The translations under genes and the position numbers were made by a program. From JAVBMJ01 sp031551275 (GTDB lineage Bacteria; Bacteroidota; Bacteroidia; Bacteroidales; Rikenellaceae), in contig JAVBNX010000007.1 in assembly GCA_031551275.1 (NCBI GenBank), positions 124,001-188,000 on the forward strand: a DNA stretch of 64,000 bases, written 5' to 3'. How positions within the stretch are numbered: position 1 is the first letter of the stretch; every line of letters begins with the position of its first letter. The notes beneath the pieces are model-generated. The model made no database searches and had not been told where the DNA came from. It saw only the letters and a list, made by a program, of their open reading frames with translations. This document shows positions 36,736 through 45,490 of the stretch, one piece after another.

Positions 36736-38130
36736 ATGACCCGAAAAATCTCCCGATTCCTTGCCGCGGCACTGCTCTGTTTGCCGTTTACAGCCGTTTC
36801 CCAGGCCCCTACGCCTACCCCGCCCATGGGCTGGAACAGTTTCGACAGCTACGCCGTCTACCTCTACGACGAGGCGGCCCACGCCAACCTCGAGGCGATG
36901 GCCAAAATGCTCAAACCCCACGGGTACGAGTATTTCGTGGTCGACGGGGGGTGGTACGGCGAGTACGACCTCTATCCCGGGACCACCTATACCACCACGC
37001 GGACGGCCAAATTCCTGCATATCGACGAGTTCGGGCTGGTACAGCCCTCGCAGACCTACTTCCCCAACGGCTTTCGCCAGTTGATCGACCGCTGCCACGA
37101 GCTGGGGCTCAAGTTCGGCGTGCACATGATGCGGGGGATCCCCAAGGAGGCGGCCGAGCGCAATACCCTTATTAAAGGTACGCAGTACAGGGCGAGGGAT
37201 ATTATCGACACGGTCAACGTGTGCAAATGGATGCCCCAGAACTGGGGGGTGGATATGTCCAAGCCCGGCGCGCAGGAGTACTACAACAGCCTGATCGACC
37301 AGTTCGCCGAGTGGGGCGTTGACTTTATCAAGTACGACGACATCGTGCCCTTCCCCCTCGAGGTGGAGGCCGTGGCCAAGGCGATCGAGCAGTGCGGCAG
37401 GCCGATCGTTTTCAGCCTCAGCCCCGGCTTGGAGATCCAGTTCGAGAGGATGGACCTCTACCAGAAGGCCGACATGATGCGCGTGACCAACGACATCTGG
37501 GATTGGCAAAAGGGGATCGATATGTGTTTCGAGGCGTGGAAAAAGTGGCAGGACATCGAGCTGCGGGATGGTTTCTACGCCGATATGGATATGATCCCGT
37601 TCGGAAGGCTGCAACTCCAGTCGCCCGTCCCCTCCTCCATCCCGGGGTTCAAGCCGGGCGAGGGGATCGATTTGGGCGACAAGTGGAGGCTGTCGTTGTT
37701 CGCCGGCAGGGGCTACACCCGCCAGTCGGAATTCACCCCCGACCAGATGAGGACCTTTATGGCCATGCGGGCGCTGGCCGCCTCGCCGCTGATGATGGGC
37801 GGCGATCTGCCCACCCTGGACGACTACTCGCTCAAACTGATCACCGATCCCGATATGCTCGCCTGCAACCGCAACGGGGAGATGGGCAAGCAGGTCTACG
37901 AAAAGGGCACGCTCGAAGTGTGGGCGGTCAAAAAGCGCGGCGGGCAGGGTGGCTGGATCGGCGTGTTCAACCGCTCCGGGGAGCAGGCCGACGTCAGGCT
38001 GACCCTCTCCATGCTCGGGCTGGACGGCAAAGGGAAATACGAACTCTACGACATCTGGAACGCCCGAAAACTGGACATTAGAAAGAGCGTCCTGATCGGG
38101 CCTAACGGAGTGGTATTTATTAAATATTAG
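36736..38130 (+). CDS. GH27-type alpha-galactosidase
   Basis: 464-residue exported hydrolase with a signal peptide ending near AVSQA. The barrel opens with PTPPMGWNSFDSY, the GH27/GH36 signature. The likely nucleophile is D201 in DFIKYDD and the acid/base D253 in VTNDIWDW. A short beta domain closes the C-terminus. It would remove alpha-galactosyl (or related) residues. It follows the regulator on the same strand but has its own promoter. It may serve the same PUL from outside the operon. Confidence 0.85.
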   Translation: MTRKISRFLAAALLCLPFTAVSQAPTPTPPMGWNSFDSYAVYLYDEAAHANLEAMAKMLKPHGYEYFVVDGGWYGEYDLYPGTTYTTTRTAKFLHIDEFGLVQPSQTYFPNGFRQLIDRCHELGLKFGVHMMRGIPKEAAERNTLIKGTQYRARDIIDTVNVCKWMPQNWGVDMSKPGAQEYYNSLIDQFAEWGVDFIKYDDIVPFPLEVEAVAKAIEQCGRPIVFSLSPGLEIQFERMDLYQKADMMRVTNDIWDWQKGIDMCFEAWKKWQDIELRDGFYADMDMIPFGRLQLQSPVPSSIPGFKPGEGIDLGDKWRLSLFAGRGYTRQSEFTPDQMRTFMAMRALAASPLMMGGDLPTLDDYSLKLITDPDMLACNRNGEMGKQVYEKGTLEVWAVKKRGGQGGWIGVFNRSGEQADVRLTLSMLGLDGKGKYELYDIWNARKLDIRKSVLIGPNGVVFIKY

Positions 38131-38149
38131 GTTAAGCATGACGTTTGGT

Positions 38150-38180
38150 AAAGCCTGTCCTTTTCGGGGCAGGCTTTTTT
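38150..38180 (+). terminator. Rho-independent terminator after the alpha-galactosidase
   Basis: Stem aagcctgtcc / gggcaggctt with one G-U pair and a run of T. Stem and left flank (acgtttgg-aaagcctgtcc) nearly repeat the terminator at 14722-14751. Confidence 0.8.
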
Positions 38181-38194
38181 CGGCATAAAATCGT

Positions 38195-38202
38195 TACATT
38201 TG
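38195..38202 (+). promoter_or_regulatory. -7 box of the DUF4139 gene
   Basis: TACATTTG (TAnnTTTG), 21 bases before the ATG at 38224. Confidence 0.5.
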
Positions 38203-38223
38203 CCTGAACTTAATTTCCGGATT

Positions 38224-40035
38224 ATGAAAAGAGTGATCATTCTCTCGCTGCTGCTGTGCTGCATGGGTATGTATGCGCAGGCCAAGGCCGTCCCGTCCAA
38301 ACTGACCGAGGCCACCGTCTTCTTCCAGGGGGCGGAATTGACCCATACCGCCTCGGGGGCGATGGCGAAGGGCGAAAATGAGCTCTCCATCGAGGGGCTT
38401 AGCCCGGTAATCGACGTTTCGAGTTTGAAGATCTCGGCTTCGGGGGGCGTGGTGGTCTCCTCGTATGAGTTCTCGGTGGATTACCTCGCGGGCAGGGAGG
38501 CCTCCCCGGCGGTCAAAAAGATGGAGGATTCGTTGGCCGTTTACCGCGCCGATTTGGATAAGGTGGAGATCGACCTGAAGGCGAATACCGGGATGATCGG
38601 CTATTTGCGCGACGGGGTCGCCAAGAACATATCGGGCTCGGAGAAGGGCCTGGCTGTCGACGAGCTGGCCAAGACGATGGATTACTACAAAGCCAAGTCG
38701 GTGGAGTTGGAGACCCGGCAGGGGGAGCTCAATAAGAAAAAAGAGAAGATCAACGTCAACATCACAAGGATCCAGTCGCAACTCAACCAGGAGAAGGTCA
38801 AGGGCAACAAAAGCTCAGGGACGTTGAAACTGACCCTGGCCTCGCCCACGGCCCAGACCTCGAACTTCACGCTTTCCTATTTTACCGGAGCGGCCGGGTG
38901 GACGCCCTATTACGAGATCAACGCGGCGGGGGCGGACAAGCCCATCGTGATCGCATCCAAATCGAAGGTCTTCCAGACCACGGGGATGGATTGGGAGAAG
39001 GTCAAACTGACCCTCTCGACCGCCGTGCCCAGCAACGGGAAGGTCGCGCCTTTGTTCTCGGCGTGGTTCCTGACGCAGCAGCAACCCAGGTTGATGGTTC
39101 GCGGGGCTGCCACACCTGCGATGCAGAATTCTTACTCCTATGCACCGCAGTTGGATGAAGTCGTGGTGGTGGGCTATGGGACGCAAAGGAAAACCGAACT
39201 GACGGGATCGCTCGCCAAGGCGGATGCGGGGCCGATGTATGTAGTCGATGGGGTCCCTTACACCGAGGAGCAATTCAAGGAGATCGATCCCAGCGCGATC
39301 AAAAGCATCAACGTGCTCAAGGATGCCGCCTCGACCTCCATATACGGATCGAAAGCGGCTAACGGCGTGATCGCCGTTACCCTGAAAACGGGCATGGAGG
39401 ATTACGTGGCCGAGTCGGACAACGCGATCAGCGTGATCTACAACATCGATCTGGCCTACACCATCCCCGGCAACGGCAAGGCACAGAACATCGACCTGGG
39501 CACCAAGCAGACCCAGGCCGAGTACAAATACTACTGCGCCCCGAAGCTCGACCCGGCCGTCTACCTGCTGGCCGAGATCTCCGACTGGGAACAATTGGGC
39601 CTGTTGAGCGGCAAGGCCAACATTACCTTCGAGGGGACCTACGTGGGCGAGACCTACATCGACGCCGCCTCCACGCAAGCCAAACTGAGCCTGACCCTGG
39701 GCACCGACAAGCGGGTGGCCGTCAAGCGCGAGAAGATGAAGGATTACAGCAGCACCAAAACCTTGGGCACCGACGTCCAGCAGATCTTTACCTACAAGCT
39801 CACGGTCAAGAACAACCGCACGGCCCCGGTCAAGATGGTCCTGAAAGACCAGTACCCCATCTCCTCGCAAAAGAGCATCGAGGTGTTGCTGCGCAAGGAG
39901 ACCACCCCCTGGACCGCCAACAAGGAGGAGACCGGCGTAATTACCTGGGAGGAGGAGATCGCCGCCGGACAGACGCGTGAATATCAGTTAAGTTACAGCG
40001 TGAAGTATCCCAAGGGTTGGAATCTGAACCTATAA
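38224..40035 (+). CDS. DUF4139 (MuiA-like) protein with an embedded SusC-type plug segment
   Basis: 603-residue exported protein. The N-terminal DUF4140-like domain (TEATVFFQGAELTH) and a coiled coil (about 140-200) precede the DUF4139 beta domain, as in mucoidy-inhibitor MuiA family proteins of unknown role. Residues about 310-392 break into this domain with VVVVGYGTQRKTELTGSL, MYVVDGVPY and INVLKDAASTSIYGSKAANGVIAVT, the signature of a SusC/RagA TonB plug. The plug piece is short, and no barrel follows. A role in surface or TonB-related interaction is inference. It is monocistronic. Confidence 0.8.
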   Translation: MKRVIILSLLLCCMGMYAQAKAVPSKLTEATVFFQGAELTHTASGAMAKGENELSIEGLSPVIDVSSLKISASGGVVVSSYEFSVDYLAGREASPAVKKMEDSLAVYRADLDKVEIDLKANTGMIGYLRDGVAKNISGSEKGLAVDELAKTMDYYKAKSVELETRQGELNKKKEKINVNITRIQSQLNQEKVKGNKSSGTLKLTLASPTAQTSNFTLSYFTGAAGWTPYYEINAAGADKPIVIASKSKVFQTTGMDWEKVKLTLSTAVPSNGKVAPLFSAWFLTQQQPRLMVRGAATPAMQNSYSYAPQLDEVVVVGYGTQRKTELTGSLAKADAGPMYVVDGVPYTEEQFKEIDPSAIKSINVLKDAASTSIYGSKAANGVIAVTLKTGMEDYVAESDNAISVIYNIDLAYTIPGNGKAQNIDLGTKQTQAEYKYYCAPKLDPAVYLLAEISDWEQLGLLSGKANITFEGTYVGETYIDAASTQAKLSLTLGTDKRVAVKREKMKDYSSTKTLGTDVQQIFTYKLTVKNNRTAPVKMVLKDQYPISSQKSIEVLLRKETTPWTANKEETGVITWEEEIAAGQTREYQLSYSVKYPKGWNLNL

Positions 40036-40069
40036 GCCGGAAAAAACGTCCGAGACCTGGCCTTCCGGC
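40036..40069. terminator. Possible weak terminator hairpin
   Basis: Stem gccggaa / ttccggc with a 20-base loop, between convergent genes (plus-strand DUF4139 and minus-strand unknown). No T run, so the assignment is weak. Confidence 0.3.
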
Positions 40070-40102
40070 GGATGTGTGAAATACGGCCTGCTATACGCGC
40101 AG

Positions 40103-41560
40103 CTACTTCAACTCCTGTATCTCCGAGATCCCGGAGCGGTTCATTACCACGCGGTACCTCTTATAACTCAGTTGCTCCTCGTACTGGAACTGCATGATCA
40201 GGTTGAGGTAGTAGATCTTCTCGCCGTTGATGGTCGTTACCTTGCCGTTGTCGTCCAGGATGTGGAGGGGCGCTTCGGGGTTGTCCATCTTCTGGGTAAA
40301 GCGGTGGATGTGCAGACGCAGGATGTCGTTTACCCCGGCCACGGTGTACTGGTTGTTCTCGTCGAGTTTCTCGCGGTCGATGTGGACATGCTTGCGGTAC
40401 AAGAGGATCTTTTCATCGTTGACCCGGTTCTCGGCCTCCAGGAGCGAAGACCTACTGCGGATCTCCATTACCTCGCGCAGGACCTTGCTCTCGGAGATGA
40501 AGTCGACCCCCTCCTTGATCCAGCCGATGGGGATATCCTTGACCGAGATGGTGGTCTTGTTGTCGAAGTACTTGTCCTTCAACCGGTGGGCGAAGTAGTA
40601 GCGCATCAGCTCCTTGATCCGGTCCTTGAGCATGTAGCTTACCACCAGGGCCACGAACAGCGGCATGGTAAAGTTGCCGAACTTCTGCTGGAAGGCGAAG
40701 GCGATCGTGGTGGCGAAGATCATCGACAGGCCCGCTGCCAGGCTGTAATAGATCTGCTCGACCAGCACGCCGTCCTTCTGCTTGCGGGCGTTGAGGAACA
40801 GGTCGCTCTCGACGTATTTTTTCAACACGCTCTGGCGGAAGACCAACTGGCGGTTGTTCTCCGGATCGTCCTTCTTGGCGACCAGGTAGCCCATCGAGAC
40901 CTTGTAGGCGCGCTCGGTCTGGCACAGGCCCGAGAGCATGTCGATCGTCTTGGAGAAGCCGCCTTTTTTTTCGAGCGCGGAGATCAGCCGCAGGGTGTGC
41001 ACTTCGACGATGTTGGACATAAACTCGTCCCCGAAGAGGAAGTAGTTCATCATCTTCTGGTCGATGGTCGGGGTGTTGATGATCTTCCTCAGCTCGCGGT
41101 ATTTGAGCGTCACGTCGACCAGGTTGTCCATAAAGGCCTTGCACAGGTAGTCGATGTCCTCGCGGCTGGTGCTGGCCCGGATGTGGAGCACCTCGTCGCG
41201 GACCGCGCTCTTGAAGATGGCCGTGAACATCTTGATCTGGTACTCGTAATCGGCCTGGGCCGTGCGCGTGGGGTCGCTCGCCACCTGGTTGAACGCCTCC
41301 TTGATGTGGTTCAAGGGGGTGGCCGTGCCCGAGGCGATGTCCCGCAAAAGGAAGATCGGGGTAATCAGCCTGACGTTCGACTTGATATCCCTGTAAAACT
41401 GGTTCTTGGTGTAGGTCGCGGGATTGATATCCAGGCTGTTGGGCACGAATACCCACGTGTTCATCACAAAGTTGTTGTCCTTGAGCTTGCGGCGGACCAC
41501 AAACCCCACTTTGAATTCGACGGAGAATTTGTCGTGTATTTTGGCATGGATGTCGATCAT
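40103..41560 (-). CDS. Conserved protein of unknown function with two central membrane helices
   Basis: 485 residues, not recognised. A long charged N-terminal half (about 1-270) has helical stretches and no signal peptide. Two adjacent hydrophobic segments (about 275-295 and 298-315, SLAAGLSMIFATTIAFAF then MPLFVALVVSYML) form a hairpin. A soluble C-terminal part of about 165 residues follows. This suggests a membrane hairpin protein with both ends in the cytoplasm. The -7 box TATCTTTG ends 4 bases before the start, so the mRNA may be leaderless. Confidence 0.7.
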   Translation of the reverse strand: MIDIHAKIHDKFSVEFKVGFVVRRKLKDNNFVMNTWVFVPNSLDINPATYTKNQFYRDIKSNVRLITPIFLLRDIASGTATPLNHIKEAFNQVASDPTRTAQADYEYQIKMFTAIFKSAVRDEVLHIRASTSREDIDYLCKAFMDNLVDVTLKYRELRKIINTPTIDQKMMNYFLFGDEFMSNIVEVHTLRLISALEKKGGFSKTIDMLSGLCQTERAYKVSMGYLVAKKDDPENNRQLVFRQSVLKKYVESDLFLNARKQKDGVLVEQIYYSLAAGLSMIFATTIAFAFQQKFGNFTMPLFVALVVSYMLKDRIKELMRYYFAHRLKDKYFDNKTTISVKDIPIGWIKEGVDFISESKVLREVMEIRSRSSLLEAENRVNDEKILLYRKHVHIDREKLDENNQYTVAGVNDILRLHIHRFTQKMDNPEAPLHILDDNGKVTTINGEKIYYLNLIMQFQYEEQLSYKRYRVVMNRSGISEIQELK

Positions 41561-41564
41561 AGCG

Positions 41565-41572
41565 CAAAGATA
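41565..41572 (-). promoter_or_regulatory. -7 box directly before the unknown two-TM gene
   Basis: The minus strand reads TATCTTTG, 4 bases upstream of the start codon at 41560. This fits a leaderless transcript. Confidence 0.5.
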
Positions 41573-41576
41573 AGAA

Positions 41577-42230
41577 CTATTCGCCGGTGTAGGTCACAGT
41601 GCCCCGGGCATCGGCCTCGAAAGGGAATTCGTAGTACTCGGTAACCAACGTCGAGCGACCGTGTTGTTGGCCCATTTCGGTTCCCTGCTTGGTCTGGATG
41701 GCGAATTTGTACGTCGTTTCGTCGGGGTTTCCGTTGAAGGTCAGCGTCAGGCCGTTCAATCCGTCTGTCGCGTGGCCTTCGTCGCTGAGCATTTTGGACG
41801 CCTCATTGACTATGGCGGCGATTTTACTGAAGTCGATATCGTGGAGTTTGATGCCGTTTTCGGTTGTGCGCTCCCGCTTGACCATTTTGCGCAGTACCGG
41901 ATCGAAGCTGGGCATATCGGAGATCTTGCTCTCGCGGGGCTTCTGGTTGCCGGACATATCGACGGTGAATTTCTGGGCCTCGGTGGCGCCCGGTGCCAGG
42001 AACTCGACCGTGGCGGACCCCATGCTCAGGGAGAAATCGGCCGAAGGTACCAGGAAGATCTCATAAACGGTCGCCTGCGGGTCGATGAACTTCTCCAGGC
42101 GGGAGGGCAGCAGTTTGTCTACCGAGGCCTGATCGGTCAGGTTGACGCCAAAAAAGGTGTTGCAGCCGCTCAGGCCCAGGGCGGCTGCAAACGCCGCGAT
42201 GCAAAAAAGTTTTTTCATTTTTATTTTCAT
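41577..42230 (-). CDS. Small lipoprotein of unknown function
   Basis: 217 residues with a lipobox LGLSGC after a short hydrophobic signal. The remainder is a mixed alpha/beta soluble domain with no recognised motif. A second start at 42218 (MKKLF) is also possible. It follows the DASS transporter by 6 bases, so both are likely on one transcript and it may be a periplasmic partner. That is inferred from position only. Confidence 0.7.
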   Translation of the reverse strand: MKIKMKKLFCIAAFAAALGLSGCNTFFGVNLTDQASVDKLLPSRLEKFIDPQATVYEIFLVPSADFSLSMGSATVEFLAPGATEAQKFTVDMSGNQKPRESKISDMPSFDPVLRKMVKRERTTENGIKLHDIDFSKIAAIVNEASKMLSDEGHATDGLNGLTLTFNGNPDETTYKFAIQTKQGTEMGQQHGRSTLVTEYYEFPFEADARGTVTYTGE

Positions 42231-42236
42231 TTTAAA

Positions 42237-44147
42237 TTACATAAACAATCCATTGGTGTAGCCCAGCCACCGGAGCACCGTCTCGCCCCAGAGGATGATC
42301 ATGCCCCAGGAGATGACCATCATCGTGAAGCCGAATTTGAACGTGTCGCTCCAACTGTACTGGTTGGTGGTGTACAAAAGTGCGGCCGGTTTGCTGTTGA
42401 AGGGCAAAACGTAGACGTGCTCGATCAAAAGCGCCACCGGGAAGGCGAGGCTCAGCATCGGGTAGCCGAACTTCTGGGCCACGCCCAAAGCGATGGGGAT
42501 GAAGATCAGCGCCCGCATGGTCTTGGACTGGAAGATCAATGCGCTGAACATCATCACGCCCGTCAATATCAGGTAGATAAGCCAGAAGGGAGTCCCCTCG
42601 CCGATGCCCATGGCGGCGAAACTGCTGTCGACCAGCGTGCCCGGCAAACCGGTCGCCTCCAGGCCCGCACCCAGGGTGTAGGCCCCGGCCGAGAACAACA
42701 TCAGGTGCCAGGGGATGTCCACGTCGTTCCACTTGACGATGCCGATGCCGGGCAGCAAAGCCACCACGGCCCCCATAAAGGCGACGACGGTCTGGTTGAT
42801 GCCGTGCTGCTTGTCGGTCGCCCACAGGGCCAGCACGCAGACGAAGATCGCGACGGCCTTGTACTCCTCGAACTTGACCTTGCCCATCTTGTCGAGCTCG
42901 TTTTTGAGGTACTCCATCCCGCCCTCGATCTGGGGTTTGCGCTCGCCGGGCTTCAGCGGGAAAAAGACCTTGTAGCCCATGAAAAGCCCGATCGCGATCA
43001 GCAGCATGGCCAGCGGGAAGGCCGCCACGAACCAATCCTGGAAACTGAACAGCTCCCAGCCCATAGCCCCGGCCATCATCGCCCCGGCCAGCAGGTTAGC
43101 GCCCGAGCCGGTCAGAAATCCGCTCGCGCCGATGTTGATCTGGAAGAGGTTTTGCAGCACCAGGTTGCGGCCGAAGTTGTTGCGGTTATCGCCGCTCGCC
43201 CCGTAGATCGCCGCGATGACCATGAAGATCGGCAGCAAAATGGTGGCTTTGGCGGTCGTGGCCGAGATAAAGGCGGACAGCACGACGTTGATGACGATAA
43301 AGCTGATGAACACCCACAGGGCGCTCTTCCCGAATTTGATCACGAACCACAGGGCGAACCGCTTGGCCACCTGGGTCTTGACCAGCATGGAGGCCAGCAC
43401 GAACGAGAGGATATTCAGCCACATGACCGGGTGGCCCAACTGCGCGAAGGCCACTTTTTCGGTGGTCACGTTGCACAGCACGATGGCCAGGATGACCAGC
43501 AGCGAGGTCAGGTAGTTGGGCACGGCCTCGGTAATCCACAGCACGATGGCCGCCGCGAAGATGGCCAGCATGGCGTAGTTGATCCGCGAAAAACGGTCCG
43601 ACGCGCGCTCCTGCACGGGGTCGGCCTGTTGGATTACGGGCTGCTCCTGCGCCGCCGCGAACTCCTCGGCGTCCATAGCGGGCGCTTGAAGGTCGGTAGC
43701 GGGTGCTTCCAGGCTGGCGGCCTGCTCCCCGGCTGCCGCTCCATCCGCAATCCCCTCCACGGCTGCGGCCCGGTCAGCCTTTTGGCCCTCCCTGTCGATC
43801 TGGCCGGGGGTCTGCCCCGCCGCGTCCTCGGCCATCTGCACCTCGTCCAGCGGGACGTTGGAACGCATCTCGGCCTGGCTCTTCGCCTCTTTGGCGACCT
43901 CCTTCTCGGCGGTCGTGACCAGCTCCTTGTAGCGCTTGGCCGCGTCCCCGTTGAGCTTGCCGGCGTCGATGTCGTTCAAAAACGATATGTCGCTGAAGTA
44001 GTACAGCACGACGAATACCACGACGGCCAACGGGCCGCCCAGGCGCGCCATCCACTTCTCGAAGCCGGTCTTCTGCATCTTGGGCAGCTTCTCGACGCGG
44101 TAGTTGTTCATGTCCAGCGGATCGAAATGAGGCGTGTTCTCAGCCAT
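42237..44147 (-). CDS. DASS (divalent anion:sodium symporter) family transporter
   Basis: 636-residue inner-membrane transporter for a di- or tricarboxylate, sulfate or similar anion. The family core begins near residue 190 (AIVLWITEAVPNYLTSLLVIL) with ISATTAKATILLPI and the NIGASGFLTGSGANLLAG motif. The C-terminal half has DVDIPWHLMLFSAGAYTLG and the loop before FAVPVAL-type helices. Unusually, the first helix (about 38-55) is separated from the core by some 130 residues of Ala/Glu/Gln-rich sequence. The substrate cannot be read. Confidence 0.85.
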   Translation of the reverse strand: MAENTPHFDPLDMNNYRVEKLPKMQKTGFEKWMARLGGPLAVVVFVVLYYFSDISFLNDIDAGKLNGDAAKRYKELVTTAEKEVAKEAKSQAEMRSNVPLDEVQMAEDAAGQTPGQIDREGQKADRAAAVEGIADGAAAGEQAASLEAPATDLQAPAMDAEEFAAAQEQPVIQQADPVQERASDRFSRINYAMLAIFAAAIVLWITEAVPNYLTSLLVILAIVLCNVTTEKVAFAQLGHPVMWLNILSFVLASMLVKTQVAKRFALWFVIKFGKSALWVFISFIVINVVLSAFISATTAKATILLPIFMVIAAIYGASGDNRNNFGRNLVLQNLFQINIGASGFLTGSGANLLAGAMMAGAMGWELFSFQDWFVAAFPLAMLLIAIGLFMGYKVFFPLKPGERKPQIEGGMEYLKNELDKMGKVKFEEYKAVAIFVCVLALWATDKQHGINQTVVAFMGAVVALLPGIGIVKWNDVDIPWHLMLFSAGAYTLGAGLEATGLPGTLVDSSFAAMGIGEGTPFWLIYLILTGVMMFSALIFQSKTMRALIFIPIALGVAQKFGYPMLSLAFPVALLIEHVYVLPFNSKPAALLYTTNQYSWSDTFKFGFTMMVISWGMIILWGETVLRWLGYTNGLFM

Positions 44148-44176
44148 ACGGGTCGGTTTTTATCGGGTTATAAAGG

Positions 44177-45010
44177 TTAGATTGTCAGTTTGATGCGGTG
44201 GATCTTGCCGTCGTCGTCGTTGCCGATCCACATCCAGCCCGAGGGGCGGTCCACGACCAGGGCCTCGGCCTTGGTGCACGCCGAAATGCTTTGGGAGTCG
44301 AGCACCTTGCCGTTCAGGTTGCAGTGGTAGACCATGCGGCCTTTGCTGTCCACGATCCAGAGCGTGTTGTCGCTATCGTCGTAGCATATGTCGGAGAAGT
44401 AGCTTGCGAAGTCGAGTTTCGTTTTTTTGTCCGCGTCGCTGCGCCAGACCTCCTGCCCTTTGCTCAGGCAGTATTTGATCAGCACGGTGGGCGTCTGGTT
44501 GGCGATGTAGAGCGTGTCGCGGGCGGCCGCAACGCCTTCCAGGCCCTTGTTGTCGGCGGCGCCGGAGACGGTGACCGAGCAGATCTTCGTCACGCTCGTT
44601 TTGTCGGCGGAGAGCTCCCAGATGGCGTTCGCCCCCTCGTCGGCGAGGAAGATACGTCCCGTTTGGCGGTCCATGGTGATCGCTTCGAAGTCTTTCGAGC
44701 CGGAGTAGGGGAGTTTGCTCCGGTTGTCCCCTTTAAGGTCGGTAAAATAGAGTTTGCCATTGTCGATGGCGGCGTAAAATCCGGTCTTGGCTGCGTTCAG
44801 GCAGAGGCCGGAGAGGTTGGTCATCCCGGTAGTGTAGGTTTCGTTGCTGCCCGAGGGGTCGATCTCGCCCGTGCCGTCCCCGCCGGGCTCCCGGGTGGGG
44901 TCATACGGGGTTTCGGGCTCGGGATAGGTGGTCCCGTCGCAAGCGGTCATGGCGGCGGCCAGAAAGACCGCCGCCACGAACGTGCGAAAGAGTGTAACTC
45001 CTTTTACCAC
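44177..45010 (-). CDS. Lipoprotein with an SdiA-regulated-like beta-propeller
   Basis: 277 residues, lipobox AMTAC, then a low-complexity linker (EPETPYDPTREPGG) and a propeller with repeated strand-turn units (LSGLCLNA..., DFEAITMDRQTGRIFLADEG, GLEGVAAARDTLYIAN, ALVVDRPSGWMWIGND). This is the pattern of the SdiA-regulated family (unknown role, possibly phytase-like fold). The start is taken as GTG at 45010, overlapping the CYTH stop by 7 bases, because no ATG gives a proper signal peptide. This start is tentative. Confidence 0.7.
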   Translation of the reverse strand: MVKGVTLFRTFVAAVFLAAAMTACDGTTYPEPETPYDPTREPGGDGTGEIDPSGSNETYTTGMTNLSGLCLNAAKTGFYAAIDNGKLYFTDLKGDNRSKLPYSGSKDFEAITMDRQTGRIFLADEGANAIWELSADKTSVTKICSVTVSGAADNKGLEGVAAARDTLYIANQTPTVLIKYCLSKGQEVWRSDADKKTKLDFASYFSDICYDDSDNTLWIVDSKGRMVYHCNLNGKVLDSQSISACTKAEALVVDRPSGWMWIGNDDDGKIHRIKLTI

Positions 45011-45471
45011 TTGGTATAGGGGTTTTTCATCAGCATGGAGTTGTAGTACTTTACCTGGCCGGTAACCTCCTCGCCCAACCACGCGGGTTTCTGGAACTCA
45101 TCGTTTTCGGATGCCAACTCCACCTCGGCGACCACCAGGCCCTGGTTCTCGCCGTAGAATTCATCCACCTCGAAGGTGTGGGCGCCTGCGGGGACCAGGT
45201 AGCGCGTCTTGTCGATCACGCCGGGTTCGCAGATCTTCAGAAGTTCCTGGACTTCATTGACGGGGATCTCCTTTTCCCACTCGTAACGGCTTGCGCCCGA
45301 GTCGTTTCCGATGCCCTTGATGGTAATAAAGCCCTTGTCGCCCTTGACCCTTACGCGTACGGTGCGCTCGGGAACGGAGCTGAGATAACCCTGCGTGATG
45401 CGGGTGGATTTGGTCGCGGCGGACTTGAAGTCGCCCTTGACGAGGAATTTCTTTTCTATCTCTTGTGCCAT
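45004..45471 (-). CDS. CYTH domain phosphohydrolase (triphosphate tunnel metalloenzyme)
   Basis: 155-residue cytoplasmic enzyme. The ExExK signature is E4-E6-K8. Repeated basic and acidic strands (RVRVKGDKGFITIKG, YEWEKEIP, FEVDEF, VAEVEL) line the triphosphate tunnel. Family members hydrolyse inorganic tripolyphosphate or thiamine triphosphate, or form adenylate cyclase class IV. Inorganic tripolyphosphatase is the likeliest for a short bacterial form. It is followed by the SdiA-regulated-like gene with overlap. Confidence 0.88.
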   Translation of the reverse strand: MAQEIEKKFLVKGDFKSAATKSTRITQGYLSSVPERTVRVRVKGDKGFITIKGIGNDSGASRYEWEKEIPVNEVQELLKICEPGVIDKTRYLVPAGAHTFEVDEFYGENQGLVVAEVELASENDEFQKPAWLGEEVTGQVKYYNSMLMKNPYTKW

Positions 45472-45490
45472 ACTTTTAGCATTTAGCTCG

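Noticed and set aside
41661..44180. 839-codon plus-strand frame over the lipoprotein and DASS genes
   Set aside because: It crosses two minus-strand genes with signal peptide and membrane helices; the plus-strand product has no recognizable features.
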